A stretch of 64,000 nucleotides of DNA. Origin: Linnemannia schmuckeri (lineage: Eukaryota > Mortierellomycota > Mortierellomycetes > Mortierellales > Mortierellaceae). The notes under the pieces were generated by a model. That model was not told where the DNA came from. It searched no databases and saw only the letters and a program-made list of their open reading frames with translations. Numbering within the stretch: the first letter of the stretch is position 1; every line of letters begins with the position of its first letter. The DNA lies in the NCBI GenBank assembly GCA_029449235.1, contig JANATG010000009.1, forward strand, positions 496,001 to 560,000, in the 5' to 3' direction. Position numbers and translations under genes: made by a program. Below, piece after piece: positions 12,051-24,592 of this stretch.

Positions 12051-15000
12051 TTAACGCGCAAGGACAGTTCGCAGGGTAGCCATGGTCTGTTCGACAGGGT
12101 ATCGGAAACTCAACGTCGCTCGAAGATCGAGGGGGCTAGTAGTCGATAAGACAAGATCGCTAAAAACAATAGAGCATGGCGACAGGTCATTTCGACTGTA
12201 CCCGGTCAAGATCGCCAGGTCCTCGTTCCAGTCAAGCCCGATCGCGCACAGCGAAATCCACACCGCCTAATCGGAAACGAAAGTATGAAAAATAAAAAAA
12301 AAAAAAAAAAAAAAAGACTTCAGCCATTTTCCACTGCTACAAAAATCAATTTTAAAGCGGTTTACTGCAAGTAGGTGACATATAGCAAGTACTTACGGCG
12401 GCTGCGATCTGACAGGTGTTAAATTCAAGAAAGTGGTGGGATATCAAACTAAGGTCACAGAGAAACTGGAAACCGCGTCGTGTCAGAGCAACTACTATCA
12501 TCGAAACAGATAGCGGTAATAAAACCCAGTCCATTCAACGAGACTTACGTCGATAAGCTGTCGTGTTTCTTCATGGTCCACGATCGCTCGCTGAATATAA
12601 TCAGAAAAGCCCGTAGCGCTGGCCACTAAAATCTCAAATTTCAGAGCCTTTAGAATATCAACCTCCATGTTGGCTAATTCCTGAGTTGAATAAAGATCGC
12701 AAAGTTGACACAGGTTGTAGGTGCCGAGCGTGCCTGCAGGCTCTTCAAGTTTCCTATACAAACGCGTGAAAAAGAATTCCAATTGAACAGGAGCATGTTA
12801 ACCCCGACAGACAGCTCGACTCAACAAATGACCAACTATTTCCTCCCATTGAGTAAATAGCACAAGTGCATACGGCAAAGTCGTTTACCCTGCGATCATA
12901 AGTGCGCACATTCCTATGCACTGAAGTTTGTCGCGATGAATTGTCTCCGGTTTTACAATAGCAAGGTAGCGGTCCAAAATATTTACTAATGATATACACA
13001 AGAATCATATGGTGGTTAATTTTCAACGTTGCATCGACTATATAGCACATTCGGTTGAAAATAAATAAAATGCGTGGTATTACCAGCGACATGGAGAGTG
13101 GCAGGAGGGAGCTTGAACCAGCCATAACAGAGCTCTATGATCCACTGAACAAGTGTAGCCCGATAGTCGCCAAACTCGGAATGCTCGTCAAAGTACAAAT
13201 AGCGATCATATCGACTCTATATTACATTATCAAAAATAATGGGAAGAGTGAGTAGGCCGGACGGACTAAGCATGCAACCAAAACACGAGGAACAGGGAAA
13301 TACATTCACATTGTCGGAAACCAAAAATACCTCGATCTCTAGGAGGTAGTTAAAGGTGTCATTGGCATACTCATCCCAGTAATGTTGGCATTGAGGGAAG
13401 GGACTGACAACGACAAGGCGCGAGCGAGATATTGCTATGGCAAAGACGGCAGTTATGTTACATTGTGAGGATGGGTCAGGATGTGTTACACAACATAGTT
13501 TAGGTACGGACTACAATGGGCTGAGCACAATGGGAAGAAAAAACGATTCCGCGTCACAATACACACAGTTGATATCACATAAGCGAACCTTTTCTCGGCA
13601 GCCTTGTCATCAGAGGTCCCAACTGCTTGGTATTAAATAAAACAGCCGGCTATTCATGTTAAACATGAGGAACAAAAAGAGTGTTAGAAAAACTGCTCAG
13701 AATGAAGGACAATGACAATCAGGTGTAATTATTGCTTATCCCTCATCACGAACGCGATCAGTCGACATAGATTGATCAACCAGTCAAATTTTTGGCTTGT
13801 ATCCTGACCATAGCAAAAAAAAGGAGTTGGGTTCAAGGATAAAAGGAGGGGTCTTGAAAAAGACTAACGATGTCGCAAGATACAGTCAATTGACGCGCGC
13901 GGTGCTGTCCATGACCAACGGACACACAATCGTACGAAGTACAGCATCTCCCTCACTGACCAATCCATCGAAATCGGTCCACGACAGGATGGAAGGGCAA
14001 AAACAACGGAAGTTGAGAAAGGACAGAGCGAGGAAGAATAAATCCTCCCAATGCCAGGAATTAAGGGCACACAGCATACACACACGAACATGAGATTGGT
14101 GCATGCATAACCTGAGATTTAAATAAAACGTACCATGGTGGGTGTGCCTATGCTCAGAGAGATATCCGTCAAAGGAGCCCTACGGGTCCTAGATACGTGC
14201 TTCTTGACCGGCGTCTGCTCTTCATCCGGCCACACTTCGAATTCAGCAGGCGGTTTCGTAGCGGGAGGAGTCATGGGAAGTTCGTCGTTCGAGCTGTCGT
14301 CATTGTTGCCTGTGATATTCAAATCAAGCATTATTGAACCAGTTGATCGGCGGGATAGTCTAGGCCTTGGTTGTTGCGGGTTATGAACAGTTCTCGCCTT
14401 CCTGCCCTCAACCCCACGCGCTTCGCTCCTGGGTCGTTTATTGCTTTCCGGCTCGACAAGATCGTCACTACCGTCCCAAAATGCTTTGCCGGAGGATTGA
14501 TCAGGAGCATTAAAACTCAAGTTGCTGCTGTCACTGTTATCGCATGTACCGGGTTGAGGCGTATTCACGTCCTGGTTCGGATCCTGTTGAGTGGTGCTGG
14601 AAGGATCGCGTGAGAGTGAGCTGTCAGTTGCGCCAAAAATATGGTGAGGATGATGTTGAAGAAACGCGGAGTGTGATTGAGCGGTGGGAAGGTTAATCAT
14701 GGACTGAGGACGTGTCTGAGAGAGTGTCTGGGCTCGAGGACGGCCGTCAGGTGCCTCTGTTGCTTTTCTCTTTGGAGTCTCAGTCCCTGCTTCCGATGTT
14801 GCCGAGACAAGTGAGGATTGAGAGAAGGAACGCTGGAGGAGCTGTCCGTGAAAGATCGGCAACACTCCAGTATTGCGGTTGCGGGCTGACTGGGGAGAAG
14901 GGGTGCAGTAGCCGGTCACCTTTGACTGGATTATGCGAGAAGCGTTGGAGTGAAGCGGCGCATTTGAAGGTGATGGCGTTGAAGAGGCAGAGCTTGCGGG

Positions 15001-15051
15001 TGGTGTGGGGTGTTGTGTTGCTCCGGAGGTGTGGGACACCCTCATATCCAT
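12051..15051 (-). CDS. A/B-type (mitotic) cyclin with destruction box; middle exons unresolved
   Basis: This is a regulatory subunit of a cyclin-dependent kinase. The first exon (15051-14134) encodes 306 residues of Ser/Pro-rich sequence ending with RRAPLTDIS, a good APC destruction box (R291-x-x-L-x-x-I). Well-supported later exons are 13403-13331 (QCQHYWDEYANDTFNYLLEI), 13216-13084, 12985-12889 (NILDRYLAIVKPETIHR), 12753-12549 (KLEEPAGTLGTYNL), 12465-12397 and 12266-12051. The last five sum to 720 nt in frame and carry both cyclin boxes. Between 14133 and 13404 I could not settle the exon or exons needed to bring the phase to 2, so the coordinates give the gene span only. The in-frame sequence upstream of 15051 has no ATG, so the methionine at MDMRVSH is taken as start. 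The cyclin call is firm; A versus B type is not. Confidence 0.8.
12294..12315. repeat. Poly(A) tract, 22 nt
   Basis: A run of 22 A on the plus strand inside the last intron of the cyclin gene; in the sense of the gene it is a T tract upstream of the acceptor of the final exon. Confidence 0.9.
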
Positions 15052-16479
15052 AATGAAAGGAGGGTTTCTTTGCGGAGAGAAATGTTCAATTGCTCTTTTT
15101 CGCTGTCGTCGATTATCTGGCAATCTGTTCCAACTAGCCACAGCAGAGTGCTCGAAGGTGTGAATGGATGAGTATTGTCGATAGGGAAGATAAACTGAGG
15201 AAACTAGGCAAAAGGAAACAAGAGCTCACCGAGGAAAAAGGCTAGCAGTGGAGGACGCAATGTTGGATAATGTTGGATGTTTTGTGCGTGAGTCAAGACC
15301 GGTTGAACTGAGTTGGAGAGTGTGCCGGTTCAGTTGGGCTTGTAACGAAGTGTCTGTGACGATATAGTTGGGTGTGTTATGCGTGCGTGTGTGTGTGTGT
15401 GGGAAGGTTCGAGAGGGACACAGGGAGAAAGTTAAGAAGCGCGGAAGGAGAAGGGGAAAGAGGAGGAGGAAAGGAAAGAAGGAACAAGGAAGTGACCCTG
15501 GGGGGGTGGGGCAACACAAGGGACAAAGGATAAGCTTTCGTATGCTACGTTGTATCAACTCCTTTTGCACAAAGGAAAGGAAGAATAGAAGGGGCAAAGC
15601 AAAATAAAAAGAAAAAGCAGTGAGAGTAGGGAGTAAAGAAGGAAAGGGGGGTTGAGTAATACGAAGGAAGAAAAAAGGTAGAAAGAGGAAGGAAAGTAAG
15701 AATAAAGGGAGATGTCGAGCTACAAGATGGTGGCAAAAGAAAAAAAGTATGCAAACATAGGGGATCGAGTAACGATGGTGCAATTCGGCTCTGTTGAATA
15801 AGGGAGTAGTGAATGCGAATCAAGAGGATGAATGAAGAAAAGGAAGAGAGGGACAGGGGGAAGAAGGGGAAGGGGAAGTGGGAAAATGACAAAGGAGGAA
15901 GAAAAGGGAATCACGAAAAAGAGAGAAAAGAATGGAAGGGAGAGAAAGGAAGTACAGTAAGCAAACAGAAATGGGAGGAAGATAGATAGACACTCGACAG
16001 CGAACAAAAACAAACACAAAAAAACGATATCAACAACGACGACAATAACACAACCATCAAAAACATCCGACACACAGACTGCAATGGCTCTTTCTTCTCT
16101 TTCGTCACTTAAGAGAAGTAAAAGGGGTCGGATGCAACAGGAGGCTAGTTGATCAGGCTGACAGACGCTGGTTTCAGCAGCCTTCTCACCGCAAGGTTAT
16201 TTTTTTTTTACGTTTTTCACGCAAAATAAAGGCGGGCGCCAGTTGCACGTTGAAAGGCTTATAGGGGGAGACAGTGCTAATAGAAAATCAAACGCCATTA
16301 TCACCATCTTGTCTTGGCCGCACCATTTCTCCTAAACAAGGCACTTTGTTTTTTTGCTTTCGTGACCTGAACGACGTGTTTATTTGCGTCCGCCAATGTT
16401 AAAAATATGTCTAATGCAAAAACCTTGCTCCATCTTCATTTGTTCACTACTCCATACATACATACAATCGCACTCTTCC
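15052..16479. promoter_or_regulatory. Long upstream region of the cyclin gene, CT-rich on the coding strand
   Basis: About 1.4 kb between the cyclin start and the stop of TIM50, both on the minus strand. From about 15380 to 16010 the plus strand is nearly all purine, so the minus strand (the cyclin's coding sense) is a long CT tract. This composition creates spurious open frames such as the minus-strand one at 15226-15783. A GTGAGC donor-like site at about 15230 may belong to a 5'-UTR intron of the cyclin gene. No other gene is visible. Confidence 0.45.
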
Positions 16480-18426
16480 TTAGGCGGAAGAGGCGGGTGC
16501 AGGAGAAGGCTCGCCCTCGGCCTGGGTAGCCTCTGGGTTAGTCAACGCTGCCAAAGCTGCTGGATCAGGTCCACCCTAATGAAGCATTCAAAGAAATAGA
16601 AAAAAATAATAATTAATACGGTTAATAATAAATGCTTAGACATCCACATTCATCTACTGATATAGCATAGCCTCATGTTTCTCTCTCCGTTTATCCTTCA
16701 AGCGTTTCATCACTCATGTTCCTGTTTATACATCGTATTAAACATAGATTCATGTCCACATTGCAAAAAAAAGTGAGGTTTACCTTGGTAAGGATATCCC
16801 AGACACTGACGCGCATCTGCTTAATCTTCTCCTCCAGCTCCTTCTGCTTCTTCAAGTTTTCAGCAGCTTCCTCCTCAACTGCCTTGTGCGTGCGCTTAAA
16901 GTGCTCCTGGAACTGCTGTCGCTGGGCCTCAAAAATGGGCACAGGTGGCTGCTCAGCCTGCTGGCCGCCAACACGGAACATTCCGAATCCGCCCTTGCCC
17001 TTCTTGCTCTTCTGCTCCTCCTCCCATTGAAGACGCATCTGTTCCTTGAGATCCTCCTCCCACTTGGCAAACTCGACTGGAATGTTGGTACCGCGGAACT
17101 TTGCCAATGGTCCACGAACATCCTCAACCTCCGTCAATGCAAGAGCTATACCACAAAGACATTAGTTTGAGCCGTTAGCATAGTTTAAAAATCAGATACC
17201 TTGACGCAGATCACATCAACAAAGAATTGACATAAAACACAGTTACGTACTCTCGAGGAAGGGAATCATGGCGACCAACTCGGTATCATTGGGATCACCC
17301 ATCCATGGCTTCATAGCGATCGAGTTCTCGGGCTGGAGAGAGTAGGCATCGGGATTTGAGTCCATAATAATGACCTTGGACAAGTCTCTGTTCAAATGCG
17401 ACAAATCCTTAACGTACTTTCCATCAATGTAGCGAGTACTCTCCCTGTACAGACGGTAGGGGGCATACTGGTAAGGATCCAACTTTTCCAAGATACGCAT
17501 GGCGGTCTAATAACGGAAAAAAAAATAAGGGGTAAGTACAACAGTTCACTATCATACACAATTGTGGCTCCATTTGCATCATGATCGGCTGCAAGTAACG
17601 ACAGAGACGACTTACATCCGAGTTTTGGGTGGTAAAGATGACAATCTCATAGTGCTGGAAAAGGTAGGCGAGAAAATATTCTGCTCCGGGACGCTTGGCG
17701 ACTCTCCAGCCGTGATCTTTGTCCCAGGTCGAATGAATAAGAGTATTGTCGAGGTTGATGACAAGGGTGTAGGGCTGCTGGTAGGGTGCAGGAAGGGGGT
17801 CGGGCAAGAGTTTGTCCCAGATAGGGTTCGACATGCTGTCGCGTGTTGAATGGTAGCGCTCCTGAGCTCTGCGGACAAATCCTGCCAAAAAGTTCTCGTC
17901 AGCATGCTTCTCTGTGTCTCTGACTCCTTCCTCGTCCTCATAGGGGCGTCCTAACATATAACAGAATATAAAATGTTGAAAAAGTGGTTAGGACCTCCCA
18001 CGACAGTCGCTAATCAATCGAGCTCAGCCGTTGGTCCCTTTATTTCCTCCGGCAAAACTATGCCAAGCAAATTGGACCGACGACCCAAGAAGAAAAGATC
18101 GAAAGCAATAAAGCGGAAGACAACTCACCAACGTAGTAAGTGAATCCGAGAGCTGTAGTTCCGAGAAGACCGTAGAGAATCTTGACGGCGTTGCTGGTAG
18201 GAGTCTTTTCGATCTTTGAGGGCTTGTTCTTTCCCTTGGGCGCGGTGGCCAGTGTAGGGGCGTGTCCGGTCTTTTGAGCGAGAACCTCGGCAGCGAGGCC
18301 CTTTGATGTCTGGTTGGCAGCTCCGTTGGCAGGGGTGGCAAATGTGCGGCGTGCTGCCCATGAAGGTGAAAGGCGGATGCGGGCAGCAGGGTTGAGTGCC
18401 CTCGAGAAGCGTGCAAGGGATGCCAT
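16480..18426 (-). CDS. TIM50: Mitochondrial import inner membrane translocase subunit TIM50, 5 exons
   Basis: TIM50 is the TIM23-complex receptor that takes presequence proteins from TOM in the intermembrane space. Minus-strand exons: 18426-18129, 17950-17616, 17506-17251, 17145-16784 and 16575-16480. They total 1347 nt, 448 residues. The N-terminus is an Arg/Ala-rich presequence (about residues 1-30). A single membrane segment lies at about residues 80-99, and an FCP1/HAD-like domain follows. The HAD motif reads N165-L-D-N-T rather than DxDxT, so the nucleophile aspartate is absent, in keeping with the non-catalytic nature of the family. The C-terminal part is a charged coiled-coil-like region followed by an Ala/Pro/Glu-rich tail. 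VPS1 lies immediately upstream on the same strand, its stop 284 nt from this start codon. Confidence 0.93.
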
Positions 18427-18709
18427 GGTGGGTGTGTTGTAGGTGGTGGGAAGAACGGAATGGAAGAAACGACTGCCGGTCTGAAAAAGGGGAAATTCTT
18501 GGGTTGGTGGCTTGCGCCAGTAAACACGATTTTCCACAAAGCGCCACCAATTTGGTTTGCTCCACAAAGTCACTTTTATTTATTCTATTTTATAGCATGC
18601 AGCAAATGGTATGGGTTTTATCCCGAAACTATCAAAGAGAAAGAGACATGTGCATACATTCGTTAGAATCAAGAAAAAGTGTGAAAGACGCAATTGACAA
18701 TAACATCTT

Positions 18710-21700
18710 TTAGTCAATGATATATAACTTACCAGAGCCAACAATCTCGTCAGCCTTTTGAAGGGCCTCAATCATTTTCTTGCACTCTTTGCGACGGTTC
18801 TGAGTAAACTCGCTCTCCTTCAGCAGCTCATCCAGCACCTCAGTCTTATATAACTCCTGAAGCAACTCGCGCTGAAGTTCTTCCTTGGCATTGTTGACAA
18901 GGTTAAGCATAATGGCCTTGGGGACAGTATCAATCACAGTGCGCTTGACAATGTTAAAGTACGAAGAGATCAACAGCTTAATAACTTCGGTCTCGATCTG
19001 TTCACGCTCTGACAGGTTGCCAGAAGCCTTGAGGACCGATGGTGGAGGCTCCATAACACCGGGACGCTTCTTCTTGCCCGAGAAAAAGCTTCCAAAGAAG
19101 CCATTGTTCGTGGGCTCGGGCTCGAGGCTGGGAGGGAGGTTGGCCAAGGCAGAGTTGCGGTTCTTAGGATCGATAGGCTGGGGGTTCTTGGCCTGGTTAA
19201 TGCGGTCGTTGATGACAGCCATGGCCTTGTGTCCGTTCAAAAAGTCAGGGTGTCCTGTGTTGATGTAGCAGGATTCCATAGAAATCAAGTCCTGAACAAG
19301 CTTGTTGGTGGGGCTCAACTGCTTGCGGAAAAAGTTGATTACAACCTGGTAGAAACGATCCTTCAACTGGGGGAAACGCTTGAAGAGCTGCTTAGACAAG
19401 AGCTGGGTCAAGATGCGGACCAACTCGTCAAAGACCATGTTAACGCAACGTAAACTGGGGTCCTCGAGGCGCTTGATCTGTTGTTTGATAATGACCTCGA
19501 AAGCCGTGGTGCCGACAAAGAGAGCGGGTGAGGAACCAGAGGAGTTATAGAGGATGGTGCGAATATCGACGTCTTTGACCTGATCAAAGGGATCCAATGA
19601 CTTGACTCCGTTGGAATAGAGCTCGTGGAAGACAAAACTGATACGGGCACCTCCAGAAAGTTCAAAAGACGACAAATCAGTCGAGTTACCGTCAATGATG
19701 GTACGGAACTCTGTGCAGAACTCAGTAATGATGTTGAGGACAATGTTGGCCTGCCCTGCGCCCTCAGCCATGCCATCTCCGAGTGTTGCCAATTCAGCGA
19801 CGTATTTGGCAAGAGCAGCCTGGATCTTAGCCTTGATCTCGGGAAGAGTGTTACGAATGTGATGCATCAAAATCTAAACCAATCACGCAAAGGAAAGAGT
19901 GATAACGGGTTAATGAACAAAGTCAAGAGCATATTTTCTTTGCAATAGATTATTCAGTGCAAGCTTGCGCATCATTTAAATAAACATCATACCATGTTTA
20001 GTTTTCTGGCCAAGTAAGGGGTTCCGCAGTATTGAGCCTTGCTCTTGTATGCAGCATGGTTCTCGAAGAATGCGCGCTCTCCCTCCAAAGACTTGTTGAT
20101 GGACTTCTTGGTATCAATATCACGCTGTCCACGGTTGACGACGGGAACGTAGCCAAGACGAAGGGGAATGACACGGCCGGCCAAAATATCGACAACGTCC
20201 GTGCCAGCATCCCTAGAAAAAAGTCAATGACACGAGACAATGGCCCAGGCATTAGAAGATTTGCACCTCGCATGCATGCAGCTCCGTCACACATAAACAA
20301 GAGCATTTGAGCACATGCCCCATGCTGTCGCAACCATATTGTTCTTACATAAGATCGACCTTGGTCAAGACACCGATAGTCCTGGCACCCTCGGGATCGA
20401 CATCACGGGCAAGACGAAGACCGTCCGAGTTGGCGAGATCAACGTTGGCGGCAGTAACTGCCAAGATGATGGAGTTGGGCTTGGTGATGTACTTGACAAT
20501 CATATCCCTGATCTGCTTTTCAATATCCTTAGGCTGGTCTCCAACGGGCAACTAATTGCAGTAAATCATAAAATAGGAATGGTTGTGTGTAAGTCCGTTG
20601 TTCAAAACTTCTTATGATGAAATATGATACGTACGCTTGTCCCGCAGTTGTACCTTGGTCAAACCGGGCAGATCGACAAGAGTCAAAGTCAAGACATGAG
20701 GGGAGTAGATGCGGAGGTTGATGGGAAGAGGAGAGATTCCTACCGACATGCAACAGAACGAGAATACAATACAAGGTTACGATGAGATCTGACGTTTTTT
20801 TTGATGTCGGATGATTGAAATAAAAGGTGCGGGAATCCAACTGGTGGGTAAAATCTCCAGATGGGATGAGAAGAGTGCATACCTGCGTTCTTTCCAGTCT
20901 TGGCCTCAGTGTCGCGAACAATCTCCTCGCGAATCAGGTTGAAGTCGGTGTACTTGACGCCGGGCTGATGCAAGAATTCACCCCACTCCTCAGGCTCCTT
21001 CTTTTCGTTCTCATCGCCCTTCTTGGTATCTAGTAGATAATCAAATAGGTCCAAAAGAGATGAGGAAAAAGAAATAATATCATGTTAGCGTAAGCACAAA
21101 CCGAAAAAACTTGAAAACGCAGGTCGCGGTAGATACCAAAAAGTCCTTGTGGTTTGTCCCTTTCATGACAACAAAAGAAACGAACAAAAAATAGCAGCAC
21201 ATGGAAGTAGAAAAAACAAACAAATCATCATGAACAACGGCCCAAAAATGATAAGGGGTAGGCTGTTGATAGCACGCGGATATCCAAGCTCATGGATAAA
21301 CACACACACTCAGCCTCTATCCACGAACATCTCTCCCTTTCATCCCCTTTATTCTCATTCCCTTATCACCAGTCCAGTCCATTCCTTCTCGTGCCTTCCA
21401 TTTCCTTATTGTAGTGCATTTTTTAGTTCTCCAGATATTCTTTGGTGAGTGCGTGCGTAACAGGAATTATTGGCATTGTAAAGAACGGCTTGTGGTTGAC
21501 TTGCCTTTGTCGCCATCGTCAGAGGTGGAAGCAGCAGCAGGACGGTTGATCAGTTGAAGAACCTAAGTGACGACAGAAAAGGTCAAAAGAAAACGATGTC
21601 AGGGCCGTGCATCCTTCATCTGCAAGTCTGCTTTGTCCATCACACATCAGTCTATTTTGCCACCACTTTTTTTTCTGTCATTGCTCGCCAGCCTAAGCTG

Positions 21701-21920
21701 TCAAGTCAAGAAAGGGAGACGTTACCAATGGTCGACGAGTCACGATACCGGAACCACGGGGCAAAAAGTCGCGTCCGACAATATTTTCAAGGACAGAGCT
21801 TTTGCCAGAGGATTGAGAGCCAATGACAACGATTTGGGGGAGGTCAACGGGGTTGTGGACACCGACGGTTGAGAAAGCGTCTTGGAGCCTGTTGATGGTC
21901 CTAATGAGAGTTGCGTCCAT
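18710..21920 (-). CDS. VPS1: Dynamin-like GTPase VPS1, 7 exons
   Basis: VPS1 is a self-assembling GTPase for vacuolar sorting, endosomal recycling and peroxisome fission. Minus-strand exons: 21920-21726, 21562-21505, 21029-20883, 20739-20654, 20551-20349, 20212-19993 and 19873-18710. They total 2073 nt, 690 residues, close to the ~700 usual for the family. The P-loop GSQSSGKS is at residues 34-41, and DLPGLTK, TKVDLMD and the NRGQ block follow. The middle and GED regions (SGGARISFVFHEL, FFGSFFSGKKKRPG, RRKECKKM) match VPS1 better than the mitochondrial dynamin DNM1. The intron at 21030-21504 is 475 nt and uses a GC donor (AAAG|GCAAGT). The stop region overlaps a GTAAGT site, so an alternative C-terminus is possible. 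Confidence 0.93.
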
Positions 21921-22595
21921 GGTGGCGTGAAGAAAAGGACTATGACAGGGATAGCTTGATAAGAAAAAAAGAAAGCCAAGACCAAGTTTGTTCTCTTTTT
22001 GTCTTGGCGGGAGAGAGAGAAGGGGCAGAAGCTGAGGCGGGGTTGTTTTTGTGTGTTGAGCGGGATCTGTTGCCTCTTGTGCTCTGGGTTATCTGGTGGT
22101 AGGGAGGAAGGAGAGGGAGAAAGGATGAAGAAAAAAAAGAAGAAAGAGAGGAGGAAGGAGTGAGCAGTAAGATGAACAAAAAAGGGCAAAAGTAGAAAAA
22201 AAACTAACCGCACATAAAAAGGAACAGCCGCCTTGTTCCTTTTTCCTTTTTTCTTTTGTGAAAGAACAGCTCTCGCTGGCAACTCTCCCTCCACGCCCCA
22301 GTCAAAACTCTTGGCCACAAAAGGTAAGGAACAAACTACGATCGCACTTCCTACAAGGTATCCCCCCCCCTAAAGTCACGTGGACTACCGCCTCTAATTG
22401 GCCAATTGCATGAACCCTTTTTCCATGCCTCTTGGGGGTTTTTTTTCTTTTGTTCTTCCACAACCTTGTTCCTCACACACCCATCAGTCGTCGTCATCAT
22501 CTTTTCGTCCCTCCTGTCCTCACTATCCCCCCCACCTCACAACTCCTCCCTTCCGCATTCGTCCCCTCTTAACCATCCTCTGAGGAGAGATAGGA
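21921..22595. promoter_or_regulatory. Divergent promoter region between VPS1 and the GT49 gene
   Basis: About 0.7 kb between the two start codons. Each flank is CT-rich read toward its own gene: the minus strand over 22090-22180 for VPS1, and the plus strand over 22440-22580 for the glycosyltransferase. A run of nine C lies near 22363. I see no other gene. Confidence 0.45.
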
Positions 22596-24403
22596 ATGCT
22601 CTCAATGGACTGGACTCCCTATAGACGCCTTAGCCTCCAGCTCCGTGTCCGAGTTCGTCGCTTCCGCCTTCACTTTCGCAGAAACGCGCGCAGGAACACA
22701 GTCCTCCTCCTGATCGCAATCTACATCTTCTTCCATCTCATCGCCCGCGCAGGACGTCTCCACAACTCGGTCGACAAACGATGGGAGCACCTTCAAGAGT
22801 TTGTGAAACCGGGTATCCTTGGTGCACCGCCAGACGTAGAACTCAACACCAAGGACTCTGTCCGTGTTCAGCTCTGTGACACCGAGGATCGCCTCTGCTC
22901 CTTTTGGACGTCTGATCAGGTCTGGAAATCGGCGGAGCTCACCAGGGACGAGGCTTGGTTAAACCCTGGATGGATTAAGGTCCCTATTGGAGTCCAGGCT
23001 ACATTGATGATGGATAATAATCGGCAGCAGGTCCTCCGCTATGGTCGCCACAAGTGCGATGGCACCTCGCTCAACTGTCAGGGTATCAACAGCATGGTCG
23101 TTGAAGGTACAATACATTTTGCATGGAATAAGGGCGTCATTGCGCTTTTATAGCGCTAATTGATTGATGTGTACGTTCAGGACCAAACAAATGCGGAGAT
23201 ATAGTTGTTGACACCTTATACTCTTCTTTACGCCCTTCAATTAGCCAGCATCCTTTCGGCGATTGACGCTATTTCAATATCATGCACGGGCGAACAGTGG
23301 GTGAGAGAACCGGCCATTATGCACACCATCTACGCCAAGAAAGTGTTCTCGAAGAAGGATGTCACTATGATTGCCCAGTTCTCAATCAGTCGACTGGATC
23401 GATTCGAACGCGCCAAAGCTGTCTGGCGAGGACCAAGCTCAGTCGTTATGTAAGTTTCAAATCATTTTGGACCCTGACATGGATTTAACAAAAAAAAAGC
23501 AACAGCCCAGGGCACTGACCATTTTCTCTTCTTTAAAATACCTACCATTCTATCCCTTTCGCGCCCAGATTCCTGGCAACATACACGGACATCCTGGAAC
23601 TGAAAAAGTACTTTGAGCGACCTGGCAAACTAGCACTGTATAACTCGATCACGATTACCATCGTCAAACCCAACTACTCACTCGGCACCCACTCACGATA
23701 CCCCATCAACCACCTCCGCAATATTGGTCTCATGGCCACCATGACCGATTATATTTATGTGATTGATGCCGACTTTGTGCCGACCTCGAAACTGTACGAC
23801 TTTGCGAGCACGCAACTGATCTCTCTCCTAGAAAAGGCGACACATCCAACCGCGTACGTAGTCCCTTGTCTCGCAATCAAGGAGGAATACAGGGGCAAAT
23901 TTCCAGACACAATCAAGGAGCTTCAGCCGCTTATGAAGTCAGGAATTGCCTACATTACCGATCCGCGGAATGGACATGGACCGACATACACACAACTTTT
24001 TTTGAACTCGCCTGTTCTCAAGAATCCGCCTGCCTACGAGGTCTGCTATGAGTCTCAATGGGAGCCCTACTACATTGTAAACCGGAACTACCCTCACCCA
24101 TACTATGACGAGCGATTCAAGAACCAGGGAGGCGACAAACAGAGCCATGCTCTGATGCTGAACGCTTTAGGGTACCGGTTCTTGGTGCTACGGGATCACT
24201 TCATGTACCATATGGACCACGCGACTCTCAAATGGACAGGTGATGGGTTGGAGCAAGGGAAGCAAAAGGATTTCACCTACTTTGAAAACTACTCGCCCGA
24301 AATGGAAAGGATCTTTGGTTCCAACTATCGCTGGCCTCGAGGATGCACCCGCCCTCTCGTTCAGTCCTTCAAGCGGGATCTTCAAGGCATCGGGACCATG
24401 TAA
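22596..24403 (+). CDS. Type II membrane glycosyltransferase, GT49 (LARGE/B4GAT1-like), 4 exons
   Basis: The protein is probably a Golgi glycosyltransferase; its sugar donor and acceptor in this fungus are unknown. Exons are 22596-23106, 23181-23203, 23298-23449 and 23569-24403; they total 1521 nt, 506 residues. The N-terminus is Arg-rich and followed by one membrane anchor (about residues 34-50), then a stem and a lumenal domain. The domain carries the GT49 block YPINHLRNIGLMATMTDYIY and a DxD-type motif D295-A-D297 for metal and nucleotide-sugar binding, and later GGDKQSHALMLNALGY and HMDHATLKW. The 23-nt second exon uses a weak donor (ATA|GTTGTT). I chose it because it alone keeps the frame across the in-frame stop near 23265. 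The family call is good; that small exon is moderately sure. Confidence 0.82.
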
Positions 24404-24592
24404 CCATACTTTAACTATTTCCTCCATTTTGTAATCTCGAATTCATCGCTACTCATCTTTCACTTTTTCATAGACTGGGTTCCTATTTCTCTTCAACATG
24501 TACAATATCTTTCATAAACATTTATTCTTTATCAGCTTTGATCCTTTTTTGGTGGTCATTGATCGCAGTGGCATTGATGGTATGATTGGTAT

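Noticed and set aside
15226..15783. 185-codon minus-strand frame
   Set aside because: It is made by a CT-only tract (Phe/Leu/Ser/Pro) upstream of the cyclin start; compositional artefact.
18024..18539. Two other minus-strand frames of 146-171 codons over the TIM50 start
   Set aside because: Out of phase with the TIM50 presequence frame, which alone continues through all five exons.
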